In this document: piece by piece, positions 34,026 through 42,019 of the stretch | Numbering within the stretch: position 1 is the first letter of the stretch | How the letters are laid out: the number at the start of each line of letters is the position of its first letter | Origin: an uncultured Prevotellaceae bacterium | GTDB lineage: Bacteria > Bacteroidota > Bacteroidia > Bacteroidales > Bacteroidaceae | Assembly (NCBI GenBank): GCA_902778535.1 | Contig: CACYYG010000009.1 | Span: 124,001-188,000, forward strand | DNA: 64,000 bases | Direction: 5' to 3' | The notes under the pieces: model-generated | Database searches by the model: none | Told to the model about the DNA's origin: nothing | The model's input: the letters and a program-made list of their open reading frames with translations, nothing else | Position numbers and translations under genes: made by a program

Positions 34026-34421
34026 TCAGCTCACTTCTTTCTTTGGAGAGCCGTGGCTTGTCTTGTCCTTCTGCATCTGCCGAATCTGGTTCTGGAGTTC
34101 GTTGATCTGATCTCTATATGAGTAGGCCTCCTCCTTTAGTTCATCGTACATATACTTGGGCACGGGACGACTGTCGGTGTTGGCCTCCTCCGCCTTGGCC
34201 TTCTCCTTTTCATAGTTTGGCAGGAAGGGCGTTCCTCCGTAGAAAAAGCCCATGTCCACGTGCAACTTCAAGCAGAGGCTTTCCAAGAGGCCGGACTTGA
34301 TGTCAAAAGTCTTGTTCAGAGTCTGGCTGAAATTCTGCTGTGGAGTGCCCAAAAGTTTGGCCACTTCCGACAAGGTGTAGCCATGCTTCAAAAGATGGTT
34401 TTTTAGCTCTTCTCCGCTCAT
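34026..34421 (-). CDS. XRE-like helix-turn-helix protein with coiled-coil tail
   Basis: 131 residues from the ATG at 34421 (MSGEELKNHLL). Residues 5-65 form an HTH (GYTLSEVAKLLGTPQQNFSQTLN); residues 85-125 form a charged coiled coil (YMYDELKEEAYSYRDQINELQNQIRQMQ), giving a likely dimer. It is divergent from the plus-strand block that starts at 34621, and the 12-bp repeat array lies between them, so it is the likely repressor of that block. Confidence 0.8.
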   Translation of the reverse strand: MSGEELKNHLLKHGYTLSEVAKLLGTPQQNFSQTLNKTFDIKSGLLESLCLKLHVDMGFFYGGTPFLPNYEKEKAKAEEANTDSRPVPKYMYDELKEEAYSYRDQINELQNQIRQMQKDKTSHGSPKKEVS

Positions 34422-34519
34422 AAACAATGATACTATTGTTAATTTATGTTATTTATACGTTGTTTTTATTGTTTATATTAAAATATTATTATACCTTTGG
34501 ATGCGTATTTAAGAATACT

Positions 34520-34591
34520 AATGCAAATATCAATGTAAAACAGAATGTAAATTCCAATGTAAATTTGGATGTAAAATCCGCTGCAAATTTA
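34520..34591 (+). repeat. six tandem 12-bp repeats, iteron-like
   Basis: Units start at 34520, 34532, 34544, 34556, 34568 and 34580; the consensus is RATGTAAAT followed by three free bases. The period is exact, in AT-rich DNA, just upstream of the first plus-strand gene. The repeats could be iterons of a replication origin or operators for the divergent HTH protein. A frame through them would read as Asn-Val repeats, but that frame overlaps a better gene. Confidence 0.7.
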
Positions 34592-34620
34592 AGCATAATA
34601 ACTGAAATAACAATAAAAAA

Positions 34621-34929
34621 ATGGTTAATATTAGTAAATTCGAGACAAAAAAAGAAAAAAGCAATAGAGAACGGCGCGAAAACATCGTCAGAGACTACCT
34701 TCGTTACGAGGAGCAGATTCTCCGTAAGGAGGTTGCTCCGGGTCGTGTCTTCAAGTACCTTGCCAGGCAGTACAAAATGACGGAGTACGGCATCGGCAGT
34801 ATTCTGAAGCGCTATGGCGTTTACGAGTCTGCTGCCAATCCTGTCATTCGGCCAGAAGGCTTTGAGTTGAGCGGTTTTTCCCCGAATATACTATCAGGTT
34901 ATGCCAAGCGACTATCTACAATAAAATAA
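34621..34929 (+). CDS. small basic HTH-like protein
   Basis: 102 residues. The N-terminus is highly charged (Lys/Arg/Glu-rich, 1-35). A helix-turn-helix-like segment follows (VFKYLARQYKMTEYGIGSILKRYGVYE, about 42-68). It is the first gene of the plus-strand block and lies 29 bp after the repeat array, so it may bind DNA there. Not recognised further. Confidence 0.6.
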   Translation: MVNISKFETKKEKSNRERRENIVRDYLRYEEQILRKEVAPGRVFKYLARQYKMTEYGIGSILKRYGVYESAANPVIRPEGFELSGFSPNILSGYAKRLSTIK

Positions 34930-34937
34930 TATATGGT

Positions 34938-35093
34938 ATGAGTGAGCTGATGAAGTATATCCATTCCTTGATAAGGAATGCAGATGAATGTGATGCCGCC
35001 CAGGCATCGCTACAGTTTGATGTTGGCCTCTGGCGTGCCAGGCTGAGTGTGCAGAAAAGGAACGGTTCCGTTCAGGAAGGAGGTGCAGCATGA
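34938..35093 (+). CDS. very small hypothetical protein
   Basis: 51 residues (MSELMKYIHSLIRNADECD...). The stop codon overlaps the start of the next gene by 4 bp (ATGA), with AGGAGG just before, which shows it lies in a translated operon. Function unknown. Confidence 0.55.
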   Translation: MSELMKYIHSLIRNADECDAAQASLQFDVGLWRARLSVQKRNGSVQEGGAA

Positions 35094-35293
35094 TTACCTC
35101 TACTCCACCAATGGTCGCCAAAAACAGTTTCTACACCGCGACGGAGGCCGCCAAGATTTTAGGGGTGCATCGGAATAGTCTGAGCAACTACCGCCGTCAA
35201 CACCTGATTACCCCAGAAAAAGACATGACAACTGGCCGCTATCTCTATTCGGGAAATGAACTTCAACGTTTCTGGATAAGCAGGATAGGATGA
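35090..35293 (+). CDS. MerR/excisionase-like helix-turn-helix protein
   Basis: 67 residues with a single HTH_17-type winged motif: FYTATEAAKILGVHRNSLSNYRRQHLI, then 'GRYLYSGNELQRFW'. Proteins of this size act as excisionases or small regulators in integrative elements. It overlaps the upstream microgene by 4 bp. The start at 35090 follows AGGAGG; a later Met (MVAK) is possible. Confidence 0.75.
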   Translation: MITSTPPMVAKNSFYTATEAAKILGVHRNSLSNYRRQHLITPEKDMTTGRYLYSGNELQRFWISRIG

Positions 35294-35321
35294 CCGTTAG
35301 TTATTGCACTGAGATAAAGTC

Positions 35322-36509
35322 ATGGAGCATGAATCAGATGTAAAGAAGATTCTCGACAAGACGGATGACGGTCTGAAGGTCTTTGTCCATTATCTAGGCA
35401 AGAACTGCCAGAACAAGACGTTCAGGAATCCCTATCGGGATGACGACCGCCCCTCATGCCGCCTGTACTACCATCTCGGCAGAGGTGGCGGTGGCAAGTG
35501 GTATTTCCATGACTATGGTAACAGCGACTGGCATGGCGACTGTTTCTGGTTTGTCTCGAAGATTTGCGACATCAACCTGGACACCCGCTTCAGGGATGTC
35601 CTCCACGTCATCGACAAGGAGCTTAACATCTTTGTCCTCGACGATACCAGTCAGTCCAACCTTGCCTATACGCCGATGGCCAAGAGAGAGACCGATGGCT
35701 TGTCAAGGCCAGTCAGCAAGATTGTTGGCTTTGTGCCGGAGTTCAGGCCGTTCACCAGGCATGAACTGTCCTATTGGGGACAATACGGCATCACGGAGGA
35801 CTGGCTGGACAGGATGGACGTGCGCAGCGTCCGCCATTGCGCCTTCACGAGGGCCGACGGCACCACCTTCGAGGAGGAAGGCACCTACGATGCTCCCGTC
35901 TTCGCCTATACCTTCCCTGTCGGGCATAACCGTCAGGATGCGGAAGTCCGTGGCATGAAGCTCTACCGTCCGAACAGCTGTCACAAAAGCCGTTTTATGT
36001 ATGTTGGCCAGTTGCCGCGTCCCTATATCTTCGGTTCCCGTGACTTTCTTACGGGCCAGGATGTTCCCCCGAAAGACACTGTTTATATCACTGGCGGCGA
36101 GAAGGACGTCCTCTCCCTGCTGTCACACGGCTTTGATGCCGTCTGCTTCAACAGCGAGACGGCCAATATCCCCGACTTCATCATTCAACGGCTGACACAT
36201 TCATACCGCCATGTGGTATTCCTCTATGACTGCGACGAAACCGGTCTGAAAGAGTCCAAGGCACGTGAAGAGCAGTTCCAGTCCCGCCATCCCAACGTGT
36301 CCCGCGTCGTCCTTCCGCTGAAGGGCACCAAGCAGGAGAAGGACATCAGCGACTTCTTCAAGTGCGGTCACAGCCCGGACGAGCTGGTTGAGCTTACCCA
36401 TGAAGCCCAGTCGTCAGCATCCAACCAACCAGAACAAGATAATTATGAGGAAATCAACGACGAACATTCCCACACTCCAGAACAGGCTCGAAAATGCTTC
36501 CGTCTATAG
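35322..36509 (+). CDS. primase-like protein with Toprim domain
   Basis: 395 residues. The N-terminal third (10-100: CQNKTFRNPYRDDDRPSCRLYY, then 'GKWYFHDYGNSDWHGDCFWFV') has the arrangement of a CHC2-like primase zinc-domain fold, but the Cys set is incomplete. The Toprim part is clear: YITGGEKDVLSLLSHGF (Glu) and VVFLYDCDETG (Asp-x-Asp), then EKDISDFF. Likely a primase for element replication. The C-terminal 30 residues are acidic and free of structure. The next gene overlaps its 3' end by 65 bp in another frame. Confidence 0.75.
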   Translation: MEHESDVKKILDKTDDGLKVFVHYLGKNCQNKTFRNPYRDDDRPSCRLYYHLGRGGGGKWYFHDYGNSDWHGDCFWFVSKICDINLDTRFRDVLHVIDKELNIFVLDDTSQSNLAYTPMAKRETDGLSRPVSKIVGFVPEFRPFTRHELSYWGQYGITEDWLDRMDVRSVRHCAFTRADGTTFEEEGTYDAPVFAYTFPVGHNRQDAEVRGMKLYRPNSCHKSRFMYVGQLPRPYIFGSRDFLTGQDVPPKDTVYITGGEKDVLSLLSHGFDAVCFNSETANIPDFIIQRLTHSYRHVVFLYDCDETGLKESKAREEQFQSRHPNVSRVVLPLKGTKQEKDISDFFKCGHSPDELVELTHEAQSSASNQPEQDNYEEINDEHSHTPEQARKCFRL

Positions 36510-37050
36510 GGAGCAGTTCCTGGATCAGCGCGGTCTGGCCTATCTGTACAGCCAGGGCATCACCAGCACCCACTTTCCGCGATGCCTGAAGTATGTCGAG
36601 GTGACATCCCTCAACGTCATCTATAAAGGTGTCGGTATCCACAATGTCAATGGCGGCATGGAGTTCTATTGCAGTGAACTGTGCAGTTTCCCCTTTACTG
36701 TCAGCAAGAGAGGCATTACGATAGTTCCCTTTGTCGAGGGGCACATCAGCCGTATCTGCTGCCTGTTCGTTGACTTGCTGGACTATCTCTCCTATCTGAC
36801 GCTCATTGAAAGGCACGGTCATCCGATGCCGGACGGTGACTGCATCATCATGGGAGGCCCCTCCAATTTCATGGATTTGCTTCCAAAGATTTCTTCATAC
36901 CACTGCGTTTACTGCTACCTCCCACTCACCGTCGTCGGTCGGACGATGTACTTGACAATCAAACAAAGGCGCAAGGACATGACCCTTGACTACTCTTTCC
37001 TGTACCGGGGAGCGGTCAGCCTTCATTCATGCATCCAACAAAAAACATGA
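36445..37050 (+). CDS. DUF3991/Toprim-like small protein
   Basis: 201 residues from the ATG at 36445, overlapping the primase-like gene. A region 'QRGLAYLYSQGITSTHFPRCLKYVEVT' followed by 'GGMEFYCSE' and 'ITIVPFVEG' recalls the Toprim-like DUF3991 proteins of Bacteroidetes mobile elements. The later 'DGDCIIMGGPSNFMDLLPKI' could be a degenerate Toprim strand. Probably works with the primase-like protein; not certain. Confidence 0.6.
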   Translation: MRKSTTNIPTLQNRLENASVYREQFLDQRGLAYLYSQGITSTHFPRCLKYVEVTSLNVIYKGVGIHNVNGGMEFYCSELCSFPFTVSKRGITIVPFVEGHISRICCLFVDLLDYLSYLTLIERHGHPMPDGDCIIMGGPSNFMDLLPKISSYHCVYCYLPLTVVGRTMYLTIKQRRKDMTLDYSFLYRGAVSLHSCIQQKT

Positions 37051-37053
37051 GAG

Positions 37054-37191
37054 ATGAACACACTCGACCAATGCCGGCATTGTGCCGCCCATCATATTTT
37101 GTATGAGACTTGCCACTGTGACTACCTCGGTATCACCATCGCTGAGGAGTCGGCACGCAGCAATGCCCCATGTGTCTCAAATAATATGTGA
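37054..37191 (+). CDS. Cys/His-rich microprotein
   Basis: 45 residues, 3 bp after the previous stop and 4 bp before the next start. It contains CRHCAAHH and CHCDYLG, enough Cys/His for one zinc site. No family recognised; spacing supports a real gene. Confidence 0.5.
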   Translation: MNTLDQCRHCAAHHILYETCHCDYLGITIAEESARSNAPCVSNNM

Positions 37192-37195
37192 GTCT

Positions 37196-37699
37196 ATGAA
37201 AAGAATAAGGAACGACACTACTGATTCGAAGAAGGATGGCAATCCCTCTGTACCATCAAGCATGGGCGCAGGGGACGACCATCATCATGTGAGTGAGAAC
37301 GGACTGCCCACCGGCGATTTGTCCCAGGACGATGTTGTCACTATTGAGGAGAAGCTTCGCAAGCTTCAGCACGACTACTCCCTTGCCGTCAGCGAGCTTG
37401 CACTGGCAAGGAAAGAGTATGGCTGCCTTCTGAAGAAATGCGAGCCTCTCCAGATGCTGCTGTCAGCCTTCTACACATTGGAGGATGCTGCAGACGGCCA
37501 TATCGTTGTGCCTGTCAAGGGCACACCGTATTGGTATGTCCGTGCCACCTTCGGCAGGAGCTACTTCGACGTGTGCCAGTGCAACTGGATTGGCGGCTTA
37601 AGCGACAAGTTCCGCTATTGCCGTGGCAATTTCTTCCTTGACGAGCAGACGGCAAACCTCGTCTGTAACTCCTGCAATGCGCTTATCGCCAAAATATGA
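37196..37699 (+). CDS. hypothetical protein with C-terminal Cys cluster
   Basis: 167 residues from the ATG at 37196. The first 55 residues are low-complexity and charged; a coiled coil follows (about 58-85, EEKLRKLQHDYSLAVSEL), then a beta-rich domain with scattered Cys (CQCNWIGG, CRGNFF, CNSCNAL). The Cys pattern suggests a metal-binding domain. Unknown family; part of the tight plus-strand block. Confidence 0.55.
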   Translation: MKRIRNDTTDSKKDGNPSVPSSMGAGDDHHHVSENGLPTGDLSQDDVVTIEEKLRKLQHDYSLAVSELALARKEYGCLLKKCEPLQMLLSAFYTLEDAADGHIVVPVKGTPYWYVRATFGRSYFDVCQCNWIGGLSDKFRYCRGNFFLDEQTANLVCNSCNALIAKI

Positions 37700-37716
37700 A
37701 CTAAAAGAAAGAAGCT

Positions 37717-37869
37717 ATGATAAGAGACATCATTGATTTCCTGTGGATGGTCTGCCTCCTGAATGTCGCCGTCCTGCTGACATCTGCCACTTTGCTGATA
37801 CTGAAGATATTTTTCCAGGACCCAAAACACGAAGTTTATGAAGGAGAGCAACATACTCACGTTCAATAA
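37717..37869 (+). CDS. small single-pass membrane protein
   Basis: 50 residues with one hydrophobic helix (about 9-33, LWMVCLLNVAVLLTSATLLIL). GAAAGAAGC precedes the ATG at 37717. The stop overlaps the next gene by 32 bp. Unknown. Confidence 0.5.
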   Translation: MIRDIIDFLWMVCLLNVAVLLTSATLLILKIFFQDPKHEVYEGEQHTHVQ

Positions 37870-38482
37870 CACCCCGTCCGACCTGACAGGCTTCCCGGAG
37901 CACTGGCTCTGTGAGACCGTCGCGGAACGCGAAGTCAAAATCCTCGGAGATATTCGGGCGTGGCATATCATGAACCACAGGCTGACGACGGAAAAGGCCG
38001 TCAGGGAGCTGGAGAAGAATTCCCCTTATGCGCTGCTCCCCTCAAAGAATATCCGTTTCATCCGTGAGATCTCCTTTCCCGTGGATGAGCATGTGACCAT
38101 TGACGACCTGAAGGACATCATTCCCTTGCTTCGTCAGAAGTTCGTCATCGACTGTTTCCAGGCCGCCATCGACCGTGACAGGCAGGTCGCCCACATGGTC
38201 TTTGACTGGTATGACCGTTCCCATGGGAAGTGCGTCTACCTGTATCCCCACAAGCGCGTCTGCCTCTCCGTGTTCCTTGTCAGGGAGCTGGATTTGCCGC
38301 GCCAGAAGGATTATCAGCTGTGGATCCGTCATTTCCTCCAGGAGGACTATAAAGACAGGCCCCAGATATTCGATATAATGACAGAGCAGGTGAAGCATTT
38401 CCGGCTGGGACGGCGAGCCTACAATTTCCTGCGCGACTGCGTGCTGTATGCCGAGCTTGCCTGTACGGGAGTAATCAAATAA
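37838..38482 (+). CDS. hypothetical protein of mobile elements
   Basis: 214 residues, no signal or membrane segment. Notable stretches: 'DLKDIIPLLRQKFVIDCFQAAIDRDRQVAHMVFDWYDRSHG' and 'FRLGRRAYNFLRDCVLYAEL'. The start at 37838 is inside the previous small gene. Family not recognised, but the codon use is like that of the surrounding block. Confidence 0.6.
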   Translation: MKESNILTFNNTPSDLTGFPEHWLCETVAEREVKILGDIRAWHIMNHRLTTEKAVRELEKNSPYALLPSKNIRFIREISFPVDEHVTIDDLKDIIPLLRQKFVIDCFQAAIDRDRQVAHMVFDWYDRSHGKCVYLYPHKRVCLSVFLVRELDLPRQKDYQLWIRHFLQEDYKDRPQIFDIMTEQVKHFRLGRRAYNFLRDCVLYAELACTGVIK

Positions 38483-38490
38483 GTTGTGGC

Positions 38491-38835
38491 ATGAACACTA
38501 TGCTTTATATCCTTGGTTCCGGGATTATGGACAATCCCAATGTCGTGCCCTTCTCTTGTGCCCTGCTGACAGCCTGCATGTTTGCATGGCTGGCATGCCG
38601 TGTGCTGGAGAAAGGCAGTGAACGGAACGAGTATCAGGTCTATCTTTTCTCCCTTCTCTGCTTTGCCAGCATCCTCATTGGCGTTCACCTTCTTGCCGAA
38701 GGAGCTGAAAAGAGGCGCGAAGATAAACTACATGTAGAGAAGATAGAGTTTGAGCATCACGACTACCTCCTTTTCGGAGGGGGTGGTATCATTCATGACC
38801 CGGCATGTGCTTGCAGGAAACCATTCAGGAAATAA
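38491..38835 (+). CDS. small membrane protein
   Basis: 114 residues with two hydrophobic helices (about 20-37, SCALLTACMFAWLACRVL; 50-68, VYLFSLLCFASILIGVHLL) and a His-rich polar tail. It begins 8 bp after the previous stop. Unknown function. Confidence 0.5.
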   Translation: MNTMLYILGSGIMDNPNVVPFSCALLTACMFAWLACRVLEKGSERNEYQVYLFSLLCFASILIGVHLLAEGAEKRREDKLHVEKIEFEHHDYLLFGGGGIIHDPACACRKPFRK

Positions 38836-38848
38836 TGTAAATAACAAA

Positions 38849-39400
38849 ATGATACCGTTTATGGAAGAACAATCAAATATACCAGACAAAGAGACAGGGC
38901 AGAATGAGTTTGAGAACGGCTATTCTCCAAACAGGCGGATTCCCCGTTTCGTCGGCTCCACGGAGATACGCCGTTTGAGCAAGGTCATAGAGGAGAAGAA
39001 CGCCCTCATTGAAAAGTTCAGAAAGTACGACGAGGAGCGAAAGGCCTACTATGCCGACTTCATGGAAGAGTATGAGGCCATGAAGGAGTCCTTCGATCAG
39101 TTCACATTGGAGCTGAAGAACATTTTGGATGATGAAGGGCGAGAGCCTTCCGAGTATAAGAAGGTGCTCCGGCTCTATCGCAACTGGCTCACCTACAAGA
39201 ATAATGCCGAGCATTATAAGGACAAGCTGGCCTCTGCTCGGGAGAGTGTGCGTGAGATTAAAGATGACGTAAGAAAGCTTGAAGAAGTATTGGGACAGCT
39301 GGATCTTGAAAGCATGTCCGGCTTGGAACATGTCGTTTCAAGGATGTTCGCCATGCGCAAGCATTTAGACGCCCTGCAGTCCAAGATGCTTGTTCAGTAG
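38849..39400 (+). CDS. coiled-coil protein
   Basis: About 183 residues from the ATG at 38849; a longer frame back to 38750 overlaps the upstream gene. Nearly all of it is charged helix: 'STEIRRLSKVIEEKNALIEKFRKYDEERKAYY', then 'YKDKLASARESVREIKDDVRKLEEVLGQL'. Probably a structural or adapter protein of the element; unknown. Confidence 0.6.
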   Translation: MIPFMEEQSNIPDKETGQNEFENGYSPNRRIPRFVGSTEIRRLSKVIEEKNALIEKFRKYDEERKAYYADFMEEYEAMKESFDQFTLELKNILDDEGREPSEYKKVLRLYRNWLTYKNNAEHYKDKLASARESVREIKDDVRKLEEVLGQLDLESMSGLEHVVSRMFAMRKHLDALQSKMLVQ

Positions 39401-39413
39401 AAAGGGGAAGCCT

Positions 39414-39611
39414 ATGGCCATTAAGAGTGACATTTCGCTTTTCTGTTCAGGGGAAGGCTGCCTGTTGAGTTCCCATTGCCACCGTTATGTTGATGGCCGT
39501 GGAATCGACAAGCATGCTGCTGGCTATCTCTGGATGGAGCATTGCGAGGAGGAGGAGAGACAGGCATACCTGTCTCTGAATAACAATATCGGTATAGGTG
39601 AAAATAATTAA
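39414..39611 (+). CDS. short Cys-rich protein
   Basis: 65 residues from the ATG at 39414, with AAAGGGGAAG upstream. The motif FCSGEGCLLSSHCHRY carries three Cys and two His, a possible zinc knuckle. Unknown. Confidence 0.5.
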   Translation: MAIKSDISLFCSGEGCLLSSHCHRYVDGRGIDKHAAGYLWMEHCEEEERQAYLSLNNNIGIGENN

Positions 39612-39655
39612 ATAGTAAAATAATTATTTATTTCAATAATAAAATAATATGCTTT

Positions 39656-40102
39656 ATGAAAAGAACTATCTATGTGGCAAGCAGTTGGAACAATCCTCAG
39701 CACCCTTCGGTTGTTCAGGAACTCAGGCATCGCGGCCATGAAGTCTATGACTTCCGTCATCCGCGAGGGCGTGATGACCGTAGCGTGTGGAAAGAGCTGC
39801 ACATTAAAAAGGAAACGGTGTATGGTGAAGAGATGATCGACCTCTTGGACACACCTTTAGCCCGTGCCCGTTTCCAGGAACATCTGGAGGCTATGCGTGA
39901 GTCCGATGTCTGCATTCTCCTGTTGCCCTGTGGCCGCTCTGCCCATATCGAGGCTGGTTACATGAAGGGATTGGGGAAGACCGTCTATGTCCTTGGCTCC
40001 GTCTTTGACGAGCTGAAGCCTGAGCTGATGTATCTGACCTTCGATGCCTTTTTTTCCTTGTATGAACCCCTTTTCGATGCATTGGAAGATGATGATGACT
40101 GA
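39656..40102 (+). CDS. nucleoside 2-deoxyribosyltransferase-like protein
   Basis: 148 residues. The N-terminal 'TIYVASSWNNPQHPSVVQELRHRGHEVYD' and the later 'MRESDVCILLLPCGRSAHIEAGYMKGLGKTVYVL' match the nucleoside deoxyribosyltransferase fold: the phosphate-type loop, and Glu in HIEAGY as the expected catalytic residue. Such proteins occur in phages and mobile elements, where they may salvage or modify nucleotides. Toll/TIR-like and DprA-like folds are alternatives. The next gene overlaps its end by 8 bp. Confidence 0.8.
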   Translation: MKRTIYVASSWNNPQHPSVVQELRHRGHEVYDFRHPRGRDDRSVWKELHIKKETVYGEEMIDLLDTPLARARFQEHLEAMRESDVCILLLPCGRSAHIEAGYMKGLGKTVYVLGSVFDELKPELMYLTFDAFFSLYEPLFDALEDDDD

Positions 40103-40562
40103 AGATGTTTCCGTGAGCGTGAGGTTGGAATGTACTGGTAATCCCCTGGCCGATTTCCATGTAAGCAGCCTTGCCGACGTCGCTGTCACTGGCGACCATG
40201 TAGGCTTCTACAATCAGGAGGACACTGGTGTTCAGTTAGCAGAGGTTATTGGCCGGGACATATATTACATGGAAACCGGATGCGGTCTTCGGCGGGTCCT
40301 CTCCGTCTGCCTTACTGTCAAGTGTCCTTTTGAGAACTGGCTCTATCTCTGGCAGGACATCGTGGAAGCCTGCCGTGACGGTGACGTCCAGAAGGCGTAC
40401 CGCAAGAGCGACAGGTTTCTGCGGAAACATGCCGACTGGTCATCGGTGGAGTTTTTGCTCCGTCATCACGATGCCTACCTCATCGACCGTTTCGGTGTGT
40501 CCTTGCTGAACCATTTCGTCGGAGGTGACAAGTTGAGGGAATATGAACATGTCTGTGAATGA
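40095..40562 (+). CDS. hypothetical protein
   Basis: 155 residues from the ATG at 40095 (several ATGs in tandem at 40089-40095 allow small changes). A beta-rich first half (QLAEVIGRDIYYMETGCGLRRV) and a helical second half (VEACRDGDVQKAYRKSDRFLRKH). No family recognised. Overlaps the preceding gene by 8 bp. Confidence 0.55.
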   Translation: MTEDVSVSVRLECTGNPLADFHVSSLADVAVTGDHVGFYNQEDTGVQLAEVIGRDIYYMETGCGLRRVLSVCLTVKCPFENWLYLWQDIVEACRDGDVQKAYRKSDRFLRKHADWSSVEFLLRHHDAYLIDRFGVSLLNHFVGGDKLREYEHVCE

Positions 40563-40585
40563 AAACATAAAGGAGTAAGGCTGAT

Positions 40586-41749
40586 ATGGCGAGGCCTCGG
40601 AAGACAGGGCTTGAATATTTTCCCCTTGACGTCGATTTCTACAACGACCTCAAGGTCAGGAAGCTCATGCGCAACTACGGTGGCGGCAAAGCCGCATTCG
40701 TGTACATTGCCATGCTGTGTAAGATTTACGAGAGTGGGTATTACATGGTGTGGGATGAGGATATGTCTTTTTCATTGTCTGAGATTACAGGTATGAAAGA
40801 AGGTGTGATACGTGAGTGCGTCAACTATTGCGTCAATGTAGGTCTCTTTGACAAAGACATCTACGACAGTTATCGGGTGCTGACATCGAGCGGAATTCAA
40901 GCGCGTTACTTTACAGTCGTTGCCAAGCGCAGGGTTCATGACATGAGCCGTCTGCCGTACCTGCTTGTTTCTGCAACAGAAATCGGGGTTTCTGCAACAG
41001 AAATGCAGAGCAAAAATATATCTGCATCGGAAACCGGGGTTTCTGTAACAGAAACGGACGTTCATGTAACAGTAACGGGTATTTCTGAAGCAGAAACGCC
41101 CTTAAATAAAAGTAAAGTAAATAATTCTTCACTGCGTTCAGAATTATTACCGTCACCAACGACACCAACGCGCGCGCGTGAGAATGTGACAGCTTGTGTG
41201 TCAACAGGTCCCCCGCCCACGGGAGGAGAAAAAGTTGAAGTCCGGGAAGCCGTCCAATGGCTGAAGAAGCAGCGCGACTGGCTTTTGGAGATGCAGCGGA
41301 TGTACGGCATTGATGCCACTACCCTTGGGAAGTGGCTGGACTCGTTCGTCAATGAATGTAACTGCCGTGGCAAGCAGGAGCATGAGAGTCTGAGTGACGT
41401 GAAGCAACATTTCAACGACTGGCTAAAAATAAAGATTTGCCAACGAAGGAAGAACACGAAGAAGAACGGCATGAATGACACCCCCAATGAGCCTCCGGAC
41501 TACCGTAAGCAATGGATAAAGTGTCTTGCTGAGCTTTGTCAGTCAGTGTCCCCAGAAGAAGAAAAACAGACTTTCAGCTTGATGCGTTTCGAGAGTTTTG
41601 ACCCTAAAGAGGGACTATTGATTGTTCAAGTGCCGACGAATGAGGTGTACGAAAAATTGGAAAGGGATTATGTATCGCAATTAAGCAAGTTTATAGCGAA
41701 GTATTTCGGAAGGGCCAGGTTGGGTTACCGTATTATCGGATCCGGGTAG
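40586..41749 (+). CDS. DUF4373 (Lin1244/Lin1753-like) replication protein
   Basis: 387 residues; SD AAAGGAG before the ATG at 40586. Residues 1-125 match the DUF4373 domain common in Bacteroidetes phages and elements (MARPRKTGLEYFPLDVDFYND, 'AFVYIAMLCKIYESGYYMVW'). Residues 130-180 are a stretch of Ser/Val/Thr/Glu repeats (VSATE, ISASETG, VSVTETD), then a segment near 'QWLKKQRDWLLEMQRMYGID' and a C-terminal domain (about 300-387, YRKQWIKCLAEL...LLIVQVPTNEVYEKLERDYV) like a DnaA N-terminal domain. Likely binds origin DNA and loads a helicase. Last gene of the plus-strand block. Confidence 0.75.
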   Translation: MARPRKTGLEYFPLDVDFYNDLKVRKLMRNYGGGKAAFVYIAMLCKIYESGYYMVWDEDMSFSLSEITGMKEGVIRECVNYCVNVGLFDKDIYDSYRVLTSSGIQARYFTVVAKRRVHDMSRLPYLLVSATEIGVSATEMQSKNISASETGVSVTETDVHVTVTGISEAETPLNKSKVNNSSLRSELLPSPTTPTRARENVTACVSTGPPPTGGEKVEVREAVQWLKKQRDWLLEMQRMYGIDATTLGKWLDSFVNECNCRGKQEHESLSDVKQHFNDWLKIKICQRRKNTKKNGMNDTPNEPPDYRKQWIKCLAELCQSVSPEEEKQTFSLMRFESFDPKEGLLIVQVPTNEVYEKLERDYVSQLSKFIAKYFGRARLGYRIIGSG

Positions 41750-41828
41750 CCCCTACCAGTCCGTCATATGTTATTTCTTTCTGGTGTATGCAACCCCGAT
41801 AAAAGCTTTGTCTGTTTGACATTCCAAT

Positions 41829-41875
41829 GTTTAACTGAGTTTAATGGATCGTCATCATAGTTTAACTGAGTTTAA
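41829..41875 (+). promoter_or_regulatory. paired upstream dyads of hsp20 copy 2
   Basis: GTTTAACTGAGTTTAA occurs at 41829-41844 and exactly again at 41860-41875, 31 bp apart. It corresponds to the 27593-27638 pair before copy 1. Confidence 0.7.
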
Positions 41876-41918
41876 ATTCGGTGCCATAACGACTTCTTTG
41901 GAGTGTCACTTTGTCATT

Positions 41919-41934
41919 CGGCACGTAAGTTGCT
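41919..41934 (+). promoter_or_regulatory. sigma-54 type -24/-12 promoter of hsp20 copy 2
   Basis: CGGCACGTAAGTTGCT: GG at 41920-41921 and GC at 41932-41933 are separated by 10 bp. It fits RpoN as well as the promoter of copy 1 does, with different intervening bases. Confidence 0.75.
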
Positions 41935-42019
41935 TATAGCATAGTGAGAGCTGGAGTTCAAAAGACAAAGGCACTCAGAACATACGTTAAACTTAAAGTA
42001 TAATTAGGAGGTATTGATT

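Noticed and set aside
34427-34780. 117-codon frame through the 12-bp repeats
   Set aside because: It overlaps the better HTH-like gene at 34621 in another frame and consists of a hydrophobic start and Asn-Val repeats imposed by the DNA repeat.
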